Assembly: GCA_002239045.1 (NCBI GenBank)
Contig: MPNN01000003.1
Span: 293,577 to 357,576, forward strand
Length of the DNA: 64,000 nucleotides
Source: SAR202 cluster bacterium bin127
GTDB lineage: Bacteria; Chloroflexota; Dehalococcoidia; Lucifugimonadales; Lucifugimonadaceae
Reading direction: 5' to 3'
Numbering within the stretch: the stretch's first letter is position 1; each line of letters begins with the position of its first letter. Below are positions 53,416-61,497 of the stretch, piece after piece. The notes under the pieces were generated by a model, which was not told the origin of the DNA, ran no database searches, and saw only the letters and a list, made by a program, of their open reading frames with translations. Made by a program: the position numbers and the translations under genes.

Positions 53416-54555
53416 CTAAAACTCCACCCGTATACACGCCACCTCGTGCCGCTGCGTCAATGAACCAGTGCTCCGCATCTGCGGCACAACCTCCGCACAA
53501 TCATCAATCGCAATCGGACACCGAGTCCTAAACACACAACCCGAAGGCGGATTCGCCGGACTCGGTATGTCACCCGTCAACACGATCCGTTCCCGCTTCC
53601 GCTCCAGAACCGGATCGGGCATCGGCGCCGCCGACAGCAACGCCTGCGTGTACGGATGCAACGGATTGTCGTAGATCTCATCGCCATCCGCAATCTCAAC
53701 GATCTTGCCGAGATACATCACCGCCGTCCGATGCGCCGTATGCCTCACCACCGACAAATCGTGCGCCACGAACACATACGCCAAATCATGCTCGTCCTGC
53801 AAATCCTCCAGCAAGTTGATCACCTGCGCCTGTATCGAAACATCCAAAGCCGACACCGGCTCGTCCAGCAACACCAACTGCGGATTCGCCGCTAACGCTC
53901 GAGCGATCGCGATCCGCTGACGCTGTCCACCCGAAAACTGATGCGGATACCTACTCGCAACCCCCGGATGCATCCCCACCATCTGAAACAACTCCGCCAC
54001 ACGCTCCAGATACTCATTCTTCGATTCGAAAACGTGATGAGCCCGCAAAGGCTCACCGACGATATTCCCCGCCCGCATCCGTGGATTCAACGACCCATAA
54101 GGATCCTGAAACACCATGCTCATATTCCTCCGCGCCCCCCGCAAAACTTCCGATGATGCCCCCACAAGCTCGTCACCTTGAAAAACCACACTCCCCGAAG
54201 TCGGCCTCTGCAACTGAATCACCGCCCGCACCACCGTAGTCTTCCCCGAACCACTCTCCCCCACGACCCCCAACGTCTCACCCGGATTCACATGAAACGA
54301 TACCCCATTCACCGCCCGAATATGCCCAACAGTTTGCTGCAGTATGAACCCCCGAGTAATCGGAAAGTGCACATTCAAATCCCGCACCGAAAGCAACGGC
54401 ACCGCACTCAAATTCACCGCCGCAAGCTCACCCACCGACGCCATAGCCCCGACCGCATCAGGGGCCGTAGCCACCGCAGTGGCGCGTGAGGTGGTCTCTG
54501 CTACTGAGGAGAGCGAACCACCATCACGACCAAATCGAACATTGTGGATTGCCAT
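53416..54555 (-). CDS. Oligopeptide/dipeptide ABC transporter ATP-binding protein (OppF/DppF type)
   Basis: 379 residues. Walker [19 protein letters not shown]-loop VFQDPYGSLNPRMRAG, signature FSGGQRQRIAIARALA, Walker B LVLLDEPVSALD, H-loop VFVAHDLSVVRH. The C-terminal oligopeptide domain keeps the cysteine-bearing PPSGCVFRTRCPIAIDDCAE. A ~50-residue Ala/Thr/Val-rich N-terminal extension precedes the ABC domain (PLLSVRDLNVHF). It starts 6 nt after the small domain protein gene of the nuclease module, which separates it from its OppD-type partner at 57096-58151. Confidence 0.9.
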   Translation of the reverse strand: MAIHNVRFGRDGGSLSSVAETTSRATAVATAPDAVGAMASVGELAAVNLSAVPLLSVRDLNVHFPITRGFILQQTVGHIRAVNGVSFHVNPGETLGVVGESGSGKTTVVRAVIQLQRPTSGSVVFQGDELVGASSEVLRGARRNMSMVFQDPYGSLNPRMRAGNIVGEPLRAHHVFESKNEYLERVAELFQMVGMHPGVASRYPHQFSGGQRQRIAIARALAANPQLVLLDEPVSALDVSIQAQVINLLEDLQDEHDLAYVFVAHDLSVVRHTAHRTAVMYLGKIVEIADGDEIYDNPLHPYTQALLSAAPMPDPVLERKRERIVLTGDIPSPANPPSGCVFRTRCPIAIDDCAEVVPQMRSTGSLTQRHEVACIRVEF

Positions 54556-54561
54556 GGACTG

Positions 54562-55002
54562 CTAACGAATCCAACCGTCTTGACCGCGCTGCTCAAGATA
54601 TACGTCAACCGACGCCGGATCGATCTCGAACATCTCTAACAGCATAATTGCTCGATCGAGTAACAACTGCGGTCGTCCGTCAACCTCCAACCAAAGTCCG
54701 TTAGGCAACTCAAAGGAACGAGAGAACCGTTCAATGGCATGCACCGGGTCCGTATTAACGATGAACCTACCGGGCGCTGCCGGCATCTGCACTGGTTCCT
54801 TGATCTTGCCATGCCGTGCCAACCACGAACCGATTTGACCATAGAGATCCGTCCACGTACCAGCCTCACGTTTTTCACCTGACGAGAACCTGACTACCGT
54901 TGGTTCAGGACCATCAAACTGCGGAAAAACATCAACCAGCGACGTCCAACGATGTGTCGGTTCATCTTTTTTGGTTGTCGTAGATTGTTCAGAAGTGGTC
55001 AT
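54562..55002 (-). CDS. Stand-alone copy of the nuclease-associated C-terminal domain
   Basis: 146 residues from ATG 55002, set by GGAGG 5 nt upstream. Residues ~50-138 (WTDLYGQIGSWLARHGKI, GRFIVNTDPVHAIERF, FELPNGLWLEVDGRPQLLLD, VDVYLEQ) align over about 89 positions with the C-terminal part of the fused nuclease protein at 56111-57088 (WNSILVKVADWLIDKE, KRYLINTEAVHDDGLKF, LANGMFVETHGGAPTC, VSVEVKF). No nuclease motif is present. The domain family is unnamed to me. It lies 107 nt after the separate nuclease-domain gene, so these two genes together correspond to the fused protein. Confidence 0.65.
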   Translation of the reverse strand: MTTSEQSTTTKKDEPTHRWTSLVDVFPQFDGPEPTVVRFSSGEKREAGTWTDLYGQIGSWLARHGKIKEPVQMPAAPGRFIVNTDPVHAIERFSRSFELPNGLWLEVDGRPQLLLDRAIMLLEMFEIDPASVDVYLEQRGQDGWIR

Positions 55003-55109
55003 CCGTGCCTCCATCCGTGTGCATGACTGTTCACATGACACTCCGTATATCGTCTGTTCTCGTGTGCAATGCCCATTGATTGCCGACGCCAAGCAATAGG
55101 AATTGGGGT

Positions 55110-55616
55110 CTAAACCGAAAGCGGAATCCTAAACCATCTTTCGCTTTCGATTGTCTCATACGTCATTCGTTCCAAGATGTGTGCTGCGTCTGTCGCGTCC
55201 GTCGCAATCAAGTCCAAATCCATAACGACATGCAATGCCGGACCTCTACTTTCGAAGACGTCAAACATCCGCCAAACAGCGCCGTCAGTGATTAAAGCGT
55301 ATCTGATGCTAGCCTTGTTCGCGTAGCGCAAAACCTGCTTGGTAGGCTCACCAGAAAGCCGAGTACCGAATCGTTTGGCCTCAACTACTATCTTCGGTCT
55401 CCCATCAACGATCAACACGTAATCGGATCGCAGTTGACCAATCGGAAACTCCAATGCGACACGTCTCGAATCTTCGAAATCCCATCCTAAGGCATCTAGC
55501 AAAGGATCGATCAAGAGTTGTCTCGTCGGCGATTCGTTCCGAGCAAGATACTCACGACGGATCTCAAGCCGCTGCTTAAGCATCGTAATCGTTTCGATGA
55601 GGAGTTCAGAAGTCAT
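55110..55616 (-). CDS. PD-(D/E)xK nuclease-domain protein (HsdR N-terminal-like)
   Basis: 168 residues. RQLLIDPLLDALGWDFEDSR, then SDYVLIVDGRPKIVVEAKRF gives the PD-(D/E)xK triad Asp65, Glu79, Lys81, followed by QVLRYANKASIRYALITDG and WRMFDVFES. This is the HSDR_N_2-type domain found at the start of type I restriction R subunits and in many stand-alone proteins. No helicase part, HsdS or HsdM is nearby. It resembles residues 10-150 of the protein at 56111-57088. Confidence 0.8.
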   Translation of the reverse strand: MTSELLIETITMLKQRLEIRREYLARNESPTRQLLIDPLLDALGWDFEDSRRVALEFPIGQLRSDYVLIVDGRPKIVVEAKRFGTRLSGEPTKQVLRYANKASIRYALITDGAVWRMFDVFESRGPALHVVMDLDLIATDATDAAHILERMTYETIESERWFRIPLSV

Positions 55617-55686
55617 GGAAATGCATCAATGGTTAGGTAACAAGCTGTCAGAAGTTGCAACACCGATCACATAGGACCTCGGAAAC

Positions 55687-55890
55687 TCACGAATCCGCGG
55701 CAACCGACTGCATAACGACATCCTCGCGACCAGCAGCCCCGCCAACTCCCGACTCAGAGAAACACTCCGCATAACTAGTGTATTCCCCAGTCATCGCCCA
55801 CCGAATCACCCCAACCAACGCCGCCGCTTGCCTCTCAGTAAACCCGGCCCTCTTGAGATCCTGAACCGCCTCGTAAGTGTCGAACGCCAT
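55687..55890 (-). CDS. Short DUF1640/CCDC90-like N-terminal domain protein
   Basis: About 67 residues from ATG 55890. MAFDTYEAVQDLKRAGFTER followed by QAAALVGVIRWAM matches the N-terminal helical segment of DUF1640 (CCDC90-like) proteins, which normally continue into a long coiled coil and a membrane helix. Here the protein ends after a non-helical tail (SGVGGAAGREDVVMQSVAAD), so it is either truncated or a small derivative. It lies inside the nuclease module. The 210 bp upstream (55900-56110) shows no gene. Confidence 0.5.
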   Translation of the reverse strand: MAFDTYEAVQDLKRAGFTERQAAALVGVIRWAMTGEYTSYAECFSESGVGGAAGREDVVMQSVAADS

Positions 55891-56110
55891 CGTAACCAAG
55901 TTTCCATTACCCTTTGCTTTGCGGCCTACTAAACGTCAACAATGGAGTTTAGCACCTCTGTCCAATTTTATTCCAGTCAAGGTAGCATACTTTCGAATTT
56001 TCGGCATTCATGGCGCCGATCTCGATCAAACCGGACTTGCCCCATCGTTGCCTCGATCCGCTACTTCAGCATCGAGACTAATCCAACAAAGCGTCGGACT
56101 TTCTTCGACG

Positions 56111-57088
56111 TTAATTGAACTTGACTTCCACACTCACACCTTGACCGTATTTATCTAGAAGATACCGGCAATTTCCGACACATGTCGGTGCTCCCCCGTG
56201 CGTTTCGACAAACATTCCATTGGCAAGTTTTTTTGCTGCGCGGAATTTTAGGCCGTCGTCGTGTACTGCTTCGGTATTAATTAGGTATCTTTTGTTAGTC
56301 GGCTTTTTTCTGTATCCAGCGCTAGGATCAAACCGCTCTTTGTCGATCAACCAGTCTGCGACTTTGACCAATATCGAATTCCAATCATCTGGGCATGGGT
56401 CGATTACATCACCATGGATTTTCAACGCGATTGGCTTTGTGTCCTTGACATCTAAGCCTTTCTGCGCGATGTCGCGCCAATCGCCATCTGGCACTGCTAT
56501 GGTCAGGGTATCTCCAATGACCGGCGCTATCGGTTCCTTTTCTACTGGGGGAGGATTGTGAATTTCTGGCTTCACGAGCACTGGTTCGTTTGCCGTTTCT
56601 GGTCCTGACTCTGAAGCTAGATTAGCGCGCCACATGCGCAGAGACTTCAGAGCAATCTCGTGGGCTGGCGTCCCAGTCAAACAAAACCGCATGATGACCT
56701 TTTCCTCAATGGGTTTCGCTTCGAACACGTCGTACAAACGCCACTCATCTCCGTTTGTAACCCCCATGTACGGAATTCCACGACCAACCGCATATTGAAG
56801 GGCCTGCTCCAGCTCTTTCTCCTCCAATGGCTTGCGTAGCACTTTGGCTTCTACGACTGCAATCACTTTCCCATTTGATTTCAGAGCATAGTCAGCGCGT
56901 CCACCTCCAGAGGAATACTCCAACGCAACCGAATCCGGATCTGAAACGTCCCATCCTAACGCTTTCAGCAACTGGTCGACTATAACCTGTCGGGTTCGTG
57001 TCTCGTGACCCTCGATGTAATCGCGATGAGATTCGATAACCTCCCGCAACTCCTCAATTACTGCTTCCAGATCATCCAGTGCCATCAT
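56111..57088 (-). CDS. PD-(D/E)xK nuclease fused to the module's C-terminal domain
   Basis: About 325 residues; the start is one of GTG 57094, ATG 57088 or ATG 57085, all just after the oppD-type stop at 57096. Residues 1-150 are an HSDR_N_2-like nuclease: RQVIVDQLLKALGWDVSDPD, Asp66 in GRADYALKS, Glu80/Lys82 in VIAVVEAKVLRK, then YMGVTNGDEWRLYDVFE. A Pro/Glu-rich hinge (165-195) follows, then a C-terminal domain (~215-325) with NKRYLINTEAVHDDGLKFRA and LANGMFVETHGG. The same two domains occur as separate genes downstream. Restriction or defence is a reasonable but unproven role. Confidence 0.78.
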   Translation of the reverse strand: MMALDDLEAVIEELREVIESHRDYIEGHETRTRQVIVDQLLKALGWDVSDPDSVALEYSSGGGRADYALKSNGKVIAVVEAKVLRKPLEEKELEQALQYAVGRGIPYMGVTNGDEWRLYDVFEAKPIEEKVIMRFCLTGTPAHEIALKSLRMWRANLASESGPETANEPVLVKPEIHNPPPVEKEPIAPVIGDTLTIAVPDGDWRDIAQKGLDVKDTKPIALKIHGDVIDPCPDDWNSILVKVADWLIDKERFDPSAGYRKKPTNKRYLINTEAVHDDGLKFRAAKKLANGMFVETHGGAPTCVGNCRYLLDKYGQGVSVEVKFN

Positions 57089-57095
57089 TATCACC

Positions 57096-58151
57096 CTATA
57101 TCGACTTGCGCCTGCTTATGATTCCCACCAACATCTTATCGCGCCGCCTCCCTCCTCCCACCCTCTCCCACTCCCAACACGCCGCAACGTGACCCTCACC
57201 CACCTCCTCCATCCAAGGATCCTCCTCCGAACACCGCTCAACCGCATAATCGCAACGCGGATTGAACGCGCAACCAGGCGGTATCCGCGTCGGATCGGGA
57301 ACGTCTCCCGGTATCTGCGTCAACTTCCCCGTGTCCCGACGCGCATCCAGTCGCGGCACCGAACCCAACAATCCCAACGTATACGGATGCTTCGGGTTCC
57401 CATACAACTCTCCCGAAGGCGCCATCTCCCGTATCTTCCCCGCGTACATCACACACACCCGATCTGCATACCTCGCGACAACCCCAAGATTGTGCGTGAT
57501 CATCAACAACGCCGTCCCAAACTGCTCGGTCAGGTCCTTCATCAACTCCAAGATCTGCGCCTGGATCGTCACATCCAACGCCGTCGTCGCCTCGTCAGCG
57601 ATCAACAATCTCGGGTTGCAACTCAACGCGATCGCGATCATGATCCGTTGCCGTTGCCCTCCACTCATCATGTGCGGGTAGTCTCGAATCCGCGCCGACG
57701 GATCCGGGATGCCCACCATATCCAGAAGCTCCGACGCCCGTGACGTTGCCTGACGCTTCGTCATCCCAAGGTGCTCCTGCAACGGCTCCACTAGCTGCCG
57801 CTCAATCGACAAGACCGGGTTGAGCGACGACAACGGCTCCTGAAAGATGATCCCGATCTTCGACCCCCGCACGTGCCGCATCTCCCGCACATCGAGCTGC
57901 AACAAATCAGTGCCTTCGAAAACAACCTGCCCGCCAACTATCCGCCCGGGCGGGTCTGGCACCAACCTAACGATTGACAGCGCCGCAACACTCTTGCCAC
58001 ATCCCGATTCTCCGACCAACCCAACCGTCTCGCCCTCATCAATGTGCAGGTCTACACCATCAACCGCACGCACCACACCATAGTCGGTGTGAAACTGCGT
58101 CTCGAGGTTCTTGACCTCCAAGAGATGTCTGGACGACGCGGCAAAGGACAT
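57096..58151 (-). CDS. Oligopeptide/dipeptide ABC transporter ATP-binding protein (OppD/DppD type)
   Basis: About 351 residues from ATG 58151. Walker A GLVGESGCGKSVAALSIV, Q-loop IFQEPLSSLNPVLSIE, signature MSGGQRQRIMIAIALS, Walker B LLIADEATTALD. The C-terminal domain holds cysteines in PPGCAFNPRCDYAVERCSEE and AACWE, of the kind that binds an iron-sulphur cluster in peptide-transporter ATPases. The last ~18 residues (GRRRDKMLVGIISRRKSI) look like added tail right before the nuclease module, perhaps a scar of insertion. No permease or binding-protein genes are in the window. Confidence 0.9.
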   Translation of the reverse strand: MSFAASSRHLLEVKNLETQFHTDYGVVRAVDGVDLHIDEGETVGLVGESGCGKSVAALSIVRLVPDPPGRIVGGQVVFEGTDLLQLDVREMRHVRGSKIGIIFQEPLSSLNPVLSIERQLVEPLQEHLGMTKRQATSRASELLDMVGIPDPSARIRDYPHMMSGGQRQRIMIAIALSCNPRLLIADEATTALDVTIQAQILELMKDLTEQFGTALLMITHNLGVVARYADRVCVMYAGKIREMAPSGELYGNPKHPYTLGLLGSVPRLDARRDTGKLTQIPGDVPDPTRIPPGCAFNPRCDYAVERCSEEDPWMEEVGEGHVAACWEWERVGGGRRRDKMLVGIISRRKSI

Positions 58152-58241
58152 GGACTCGATCCTATCGGTCTGATCTATCAGCTTCAACGCACCTCAAAGG
58201 TGCACAATTAATGCAATCTTACCCAAGCGAACGCACCGAAA

Positions 58242-59321
58242 TTGAACACTGCAACCTTAGATAACCTGCTTCATGTTGGCGTCGCGCAGTCAACGATCAC
58301 GCCTCCGATCGGCTTCACCATCTCCGGACCCGAATTTGAGGATCGTCCCGCACTCGGCATCAACGACGACTTATCCGCCAGATGTGTCGTCTTTGAGTCC
58401 TACGGACAAACATCGGCCCTCGTTTCACTCGACGTGTGGGGAATCTCAGACTCGGTGCGCGAACGGCTCATTGCAGCGATTTCTCAAGCCACCAACATCC
58501 CGCAAACCAACATCATCATCACAGCCACCGCCAACGGAAATTCGCCGCCCCTATGGCGCGAAAACACGGACCAACCTCCCGAATACGCCAACTACGTCAA
58601 CTACCTACCCGACATCGTCGCTGGTGCAGCGCTAGAAGCATCCCTCGCGTTGGAACCCGCAGCAGTCGGCACCGTCTCAGCGATCCTCCCCAACCTCAGC
58701 TGTTTCGCCAATCCCAACCAACCCGAACAACTTGAAACCGAACGCGAAACCCTCCAACTCTCCATTGTCCTAACATCGGATAACCACATCAAATGCCTCA
58801 TCTACAACTTCGCATGCCCGGCAACCATCATCGGTAACACCCAAGAATGGACCGCCGACTACCCCGGCATCGCATCCTCCGCGCTCGAACAAGCAGGAGT
58901 CGACACCGCCATCTTCCTTCAAGGCGCATCGGCAGACATTCGTCCCTTCGATTGGTGGGACGGTAACACCAACGTATCCCACGCAGAACGAACCTGGTCC
59001 GACGCCCAAGCCTTCGGAATCCTATTGGCCACGCAGGCCATTCGGGCAGCACCTAACGCCATCGCTCGCCGCAACGCCCCAATCAAGACCGCGCAATCCG
59101 AGGACGGCACCTTAACGGCTTTAACCCTCGGCGAAGCGACTCTGATCACCACCAACCAGCCGCAACCGATAGAGTTCGTTGCCGACCTCCGAAGTGCGCT
59201 CCCCAACACCAAGCTACTCGTCAACGCGAATTCGTCAGGCCGTGACTCCCCAACCTCCGCTGCCGAACGCGCAACGACGCTATCAACCGCCATCGAATTG
59301 GTCAACCGGCTCGCCGTTTAG
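58242..59321 (+). CDS. Neutral/alkaline ceramidase-like protein lacking metal-binding histidines
   Basis: 359 residues from a TTG start. LLHVGVAQSTITPPIGFTIS, INDDLSARCVVFESYGQTSA, VSLDVWGISDSVRERL and IFLQGASADIRPFDWW follow the N-terminal pattern of neutral/alkaline ceramidase-type hydrolases (PF04734). The zinc motif T-HTHSGP is replaced by TANGNSPP, and the second site (NFACHPT-like in relatives) reads NFACPATIIG. With these His ligands lost, a hydrolase activity is unlikely. No signal peptide. It lies alone, divergent from the oppD-type gene and 67 bp before the tRNA. Confidence 0.7.
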   Translation: MNTATLDNLLHVGVAQSTITPPIGFTISGPEFEDRPALGINDDLSARCVVFESYGQTSALVSLDVWGISDSVRERLIAAISQATNIPQTNIIITATANGNSPPLWRENTDQPPEYANYVNYLPDIVAGAALEASLALEPAAVGTVSAILPNLSCFANPNQPEQLETERETLQLSIVLTSDNHIKCLIYNFACPATIIGNTQEWTADYPGIASSALEQAGVDTAIFLQGASADIRPFDWWDGNTNVSHAERTWSDAQAFGILLATQAIRAAPNAIARRNAPIKTAQSEDGTLTALTLGEATLITTNQPQPIEFVADLRSALPNTKLLVNANSSGRDSPTSAAERATTLSTAIELVNRLAV

Positions 59322-59388
59322 TCGCATCCAACCATCGCGGACGAACCGTCCATTCGAAGGCGGAATATATCCTTGAATCTAGGCTCTT

Positions 59389-59462
59389 TCCCAGGTCGTC
59401 TAATGGTAGGACCGGGGACTTTGAATCCTCTAATCCAGGTTCGAATCCTGGCCTGGGAGCCA
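59389..59462 (+). tRNA. tRNA-Gln (anticodon TTG)
   Basis: Acceptor stem TCCCAGG (59389-59395) pairs with CCTGGGA (59452-59458), then discriminator G and encoded CCA (59460-59462). D arm GTCTAATGGTAGGAC; anticodon loop CTTTGAA gives TTG; T arm CCAGG-TTCGAAT-CCTGG. 74 nt in total. The D-arm sequence is typical of Gln/Glu tRNAs. No other tRNA was seen in the window. Confidence 0.95.
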
Positions 59463-59538
59463 GTGTTCTGACCATTCTATTGAATCAAGAGGGGCGTGCG
59501 CGTGATGCGATGCACTCCTGTTATTGAGAGGTTATGCA

Positions 59539-60129
59539 TCATGACTCCGCGTCAGAACTGAATCCGGTGTCCGAAACTGCTGTTGCACCTCGTTGGATGG
59601 CACACCAAACGCTCCTTGCAAGCAGTAAGTCGCGTCTGCTAATTGGCTCGGCGACGTTGATCAAAAATACATACCACTCATCTTCATCCGCGTCTGGTGG
59701 TGGATGAGGGATTTCAAGGTGGTTTAATCCGGCCAATAAACTGGCGAACTCCAGATCAAACGCTGCAGGATTATTGAGCCGTCGCAGGTAAGCGTTTCCA
59801 CCCCGCCGCTGCACTGCTTGACTTCGAACCATTGAAGAGAGTCTGTACAGTTCCCGTCGTTGTTCTCCTGTCACCCCTTCAGGCAGGTTCCGATTGCGGG
59901 CGGTAATTCTGAGGAGTACCCACATCGTAACCATCAACGTTAAGATTCCCAAGACTAAGGGAAACCCCCAATTTACGATCAATTGCAGGGCATTCGAGAA
60001 ATCCCAGGCAGAAACTAACGCTTCTTCATCTGAATCATTGGGAAAAACATGGTCGAGCCATCGATGTACCAACCATCCGATTAGTGCGGCAGTAATGGCA
60101 CCGATAACCCACAGGATAAATTTCTGCAA
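59539..60129 (-). CDS. Two-helix membrane protein of unknown function
   Basis: 196 residues. Two N-terminal membrane helices (FILWVIGAITAALIGWLVH and LIVNWGFPLVLGILTLMVTM-WVLL) are separated by an acidic loop (PNDSDEEALVS). The cytoplasmic C-terminal ~120 residues carry RRELYRLSSMVRSQAVQRRG and SRRDLLLARSVWCAIQRGAT, without a motif I recognise. It is a single gene downstream of tRNA-Gln on the opposite strand. The 163 bp to the next gene shows nothing clear. Confidence 0.6.
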   Translation of the reverse strand: MQKFILWVIGAITAALIGWLVHRWLDHVFPNDSDEEALVSAWDFSNALQLIVNWGFPLVLGILTLMVTMWVLLRITARNRNLPEGVTGEQRRELYRLSSMVRSQAVQRRGGNAYLRRLNNPAAFDLEFASLLAGLNHLEIPHPPPDADEDEWYVFLINVAEPISRRDLLLARSVWCAIQRGATAVSDTGFSSDAES

Positions 60130-60292
60130 CGGTCTCCGTACTATGCTTTACAGGTTTCGGTCATTCGCCGCGCCAATTTCACTCACGTGTTGGGTTAGCC
60201 TGTCCTCAAGGAACTCCAGAACGCGTTCTCAGAGAAGACGTTCGTTACAGGAGTATACGCACCTTTGGTTGATTCCGTATAGCTGAACGCGA

Positions 60293-61426
60293 TCAGTTCT
60301 CTGCCGCCAATCGGCGCCGTTCCTCTTCGCTCTTCCGAATCTCCGCTTCTTCGTCGTAGATCGAAGCGCGCAAAGCCTCGTCCGTAGCCAAGCTCCAAGG
60401 AGTATCCACTACCCAGTGGTTAGGCTCCTTCTCCACCAAAGGCGGACGCACCTGCGCCCACTCATTAGAGTGATCCACCTCGATCGGCGTCCGCGTCATA
60501 AACACGTCACCCGGTGGCGGGTCGATCGGCGATACCACCTCACCAGGCAGAATGATCTCATCTCGAGTGATGTCCGGGTGCGAAGGCAATGCCGCAGATA
60601 TCAACGCGTTCGTGTAAAGGTGGAGCGGGTTGTTGAAGATCGCTTCAGTGTCGCCCATCTCCTGCACTACGCCTAGATACATGACCGCCATCTCGTGACA
60701 CATATACCTCACCGTCGCCAAGTTGTGCGCCACCAACAGATACGCCAATCCGTGCTCATTCTGCAGGTCAACCAAAAGGTTCATGATCTGCGCACGAATC
60801 GAAACGTCAAGCGCCGACACCGGCTCATCCAAACAGATCAGCTTCGGGTTCAACGCCAACGCCCGCGCAATACCGATCCGTTGCCTCTGACCACCCGAAA
60901 ACTCGTGCGGATAAAGGTTCATCTGATACGGGTTCAATCCGACCTCGACGAGCAGATCACCCACGCGGTCCCGAATCTCCTGCCGCGACATTGTGGTAGC
61001 GATCTCAAGCGGCTCTCCGACAATCGCCTGCACCCGCATCCGAGGGTTCAGCGAAGACCACGGGTCTTGGAATACCGCTTGAACCGAGCGCCTAAACTCG
61101 CGCCGGCCGGCACGCGTCATATCCGCGACATCTTCGCCTTGCCAGTAAATATTACCCTCGGTCGGTTCCTCCAAACCCAAGATCACCTTCAACGTCGTCG
61201 TCTTCCCACAACCCGATTCGCCCACAAGGCCAAACGTCTGGCTCTCCCGAACGTCAAAGTTGACGTCATCAATCGCCTTGAGCCAGCTTCGCTGACCAAT
61301 CCCGAGGAAGCGTCCCCCAACGTCAAACCACTTCCGCAGGCCCCTAACCTGCAATATCGCGTCCGACGGGTTTGATGCACCCGGAGCCTCCGGGATCACC
61401 GTTGGGGTCATTGTGTTTCTAGCCAT
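60293..61426 (-). CDS. Oligopeptide ABC transporter ATP-binding protein (OppF type), cysteine-poor C terminus
   Basis: 377 residues. LKAIDDVNFDVRESQTFGLV then GESGCGKTTTLKVILGL (Walker A), FQDPWSSLNPRMRV (Q-loop), FSGGQRQRIGIARALA (signature), LICLDEPVSALD (Walker B). In the C-terminal domain the usual GC-x-F-x-x-RCP is PPGDVFMTRTPIEVDHS, so the cluster cysteines are absent. The tail is charged (EEAEIRKSEEERRRLAAEN). It pairs with the gene at 61496-62605; a palindromic repeat lies in the 69-nt gap between them. Confidence 0.9.
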   Translation of the reverse strand: MARNTMTPTVIPEAPGASNPSDAILQVRGLRKWFDVGGRFLGIGQRSWLKAIDDVNFDVRESQTFGLVGESGCGKTTTLKVILGLEEPTEGNIYWQGEDVADMTRAGRREFRRSVQAVFQDPWSSLNPRMRVQAIVGEPLEIATTMSRQEIRDRVGDLLVEVGLNPYQMNLYPHEFSGGQRQRIGIARALALNPKLICLDEPVSALDVSIRAQIMNLLVDLQNEHGLAYLLVAHNLATVRYMCHEMAVMYLGVVQEMGDTEAIFNNPLHLYTNALISAALPSHPDITRDEIILPGEVVSPIDPPPGDVFMTRTPIEVDHSNEWAQVRPPLVEKEPNHWVVDTPWSLATDEALRASIYDEEAEIRKSEEERRRLAAEN

Positions 61427-61469
61427 CTGTGAAGTTCCTATTCAACCGTTGTGTCCGATCGTACGCTCC

Positions 61470-61497
61470 GTCCGTCATTCCGACGGAAACCGGAATC
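61470..61497. repeat. Palindromic repeat inside the second ABC ATPase pair
   Basis: CCGTCATTCCGACGGAAACC then GGAATCA is a copy of the dispersed element whose right edge overlaps the stop codon (61496-61498) of the OppD-type gene, so it is transcribed between two co-directional genes. Confidence 0.7.

Noticed and set aside
54562..57088. A complete type I restriction-modification system
   Set aside because: Only HsdR N-terminal-like nuclease domains are present; there is no helicase, methylase or specificity subunit.
58600..59300. Several antisense open frames opposite the ceramidase-like gene
   Set aside because: Short, without motifs, and explained by codon bias of the plus-strand gene.
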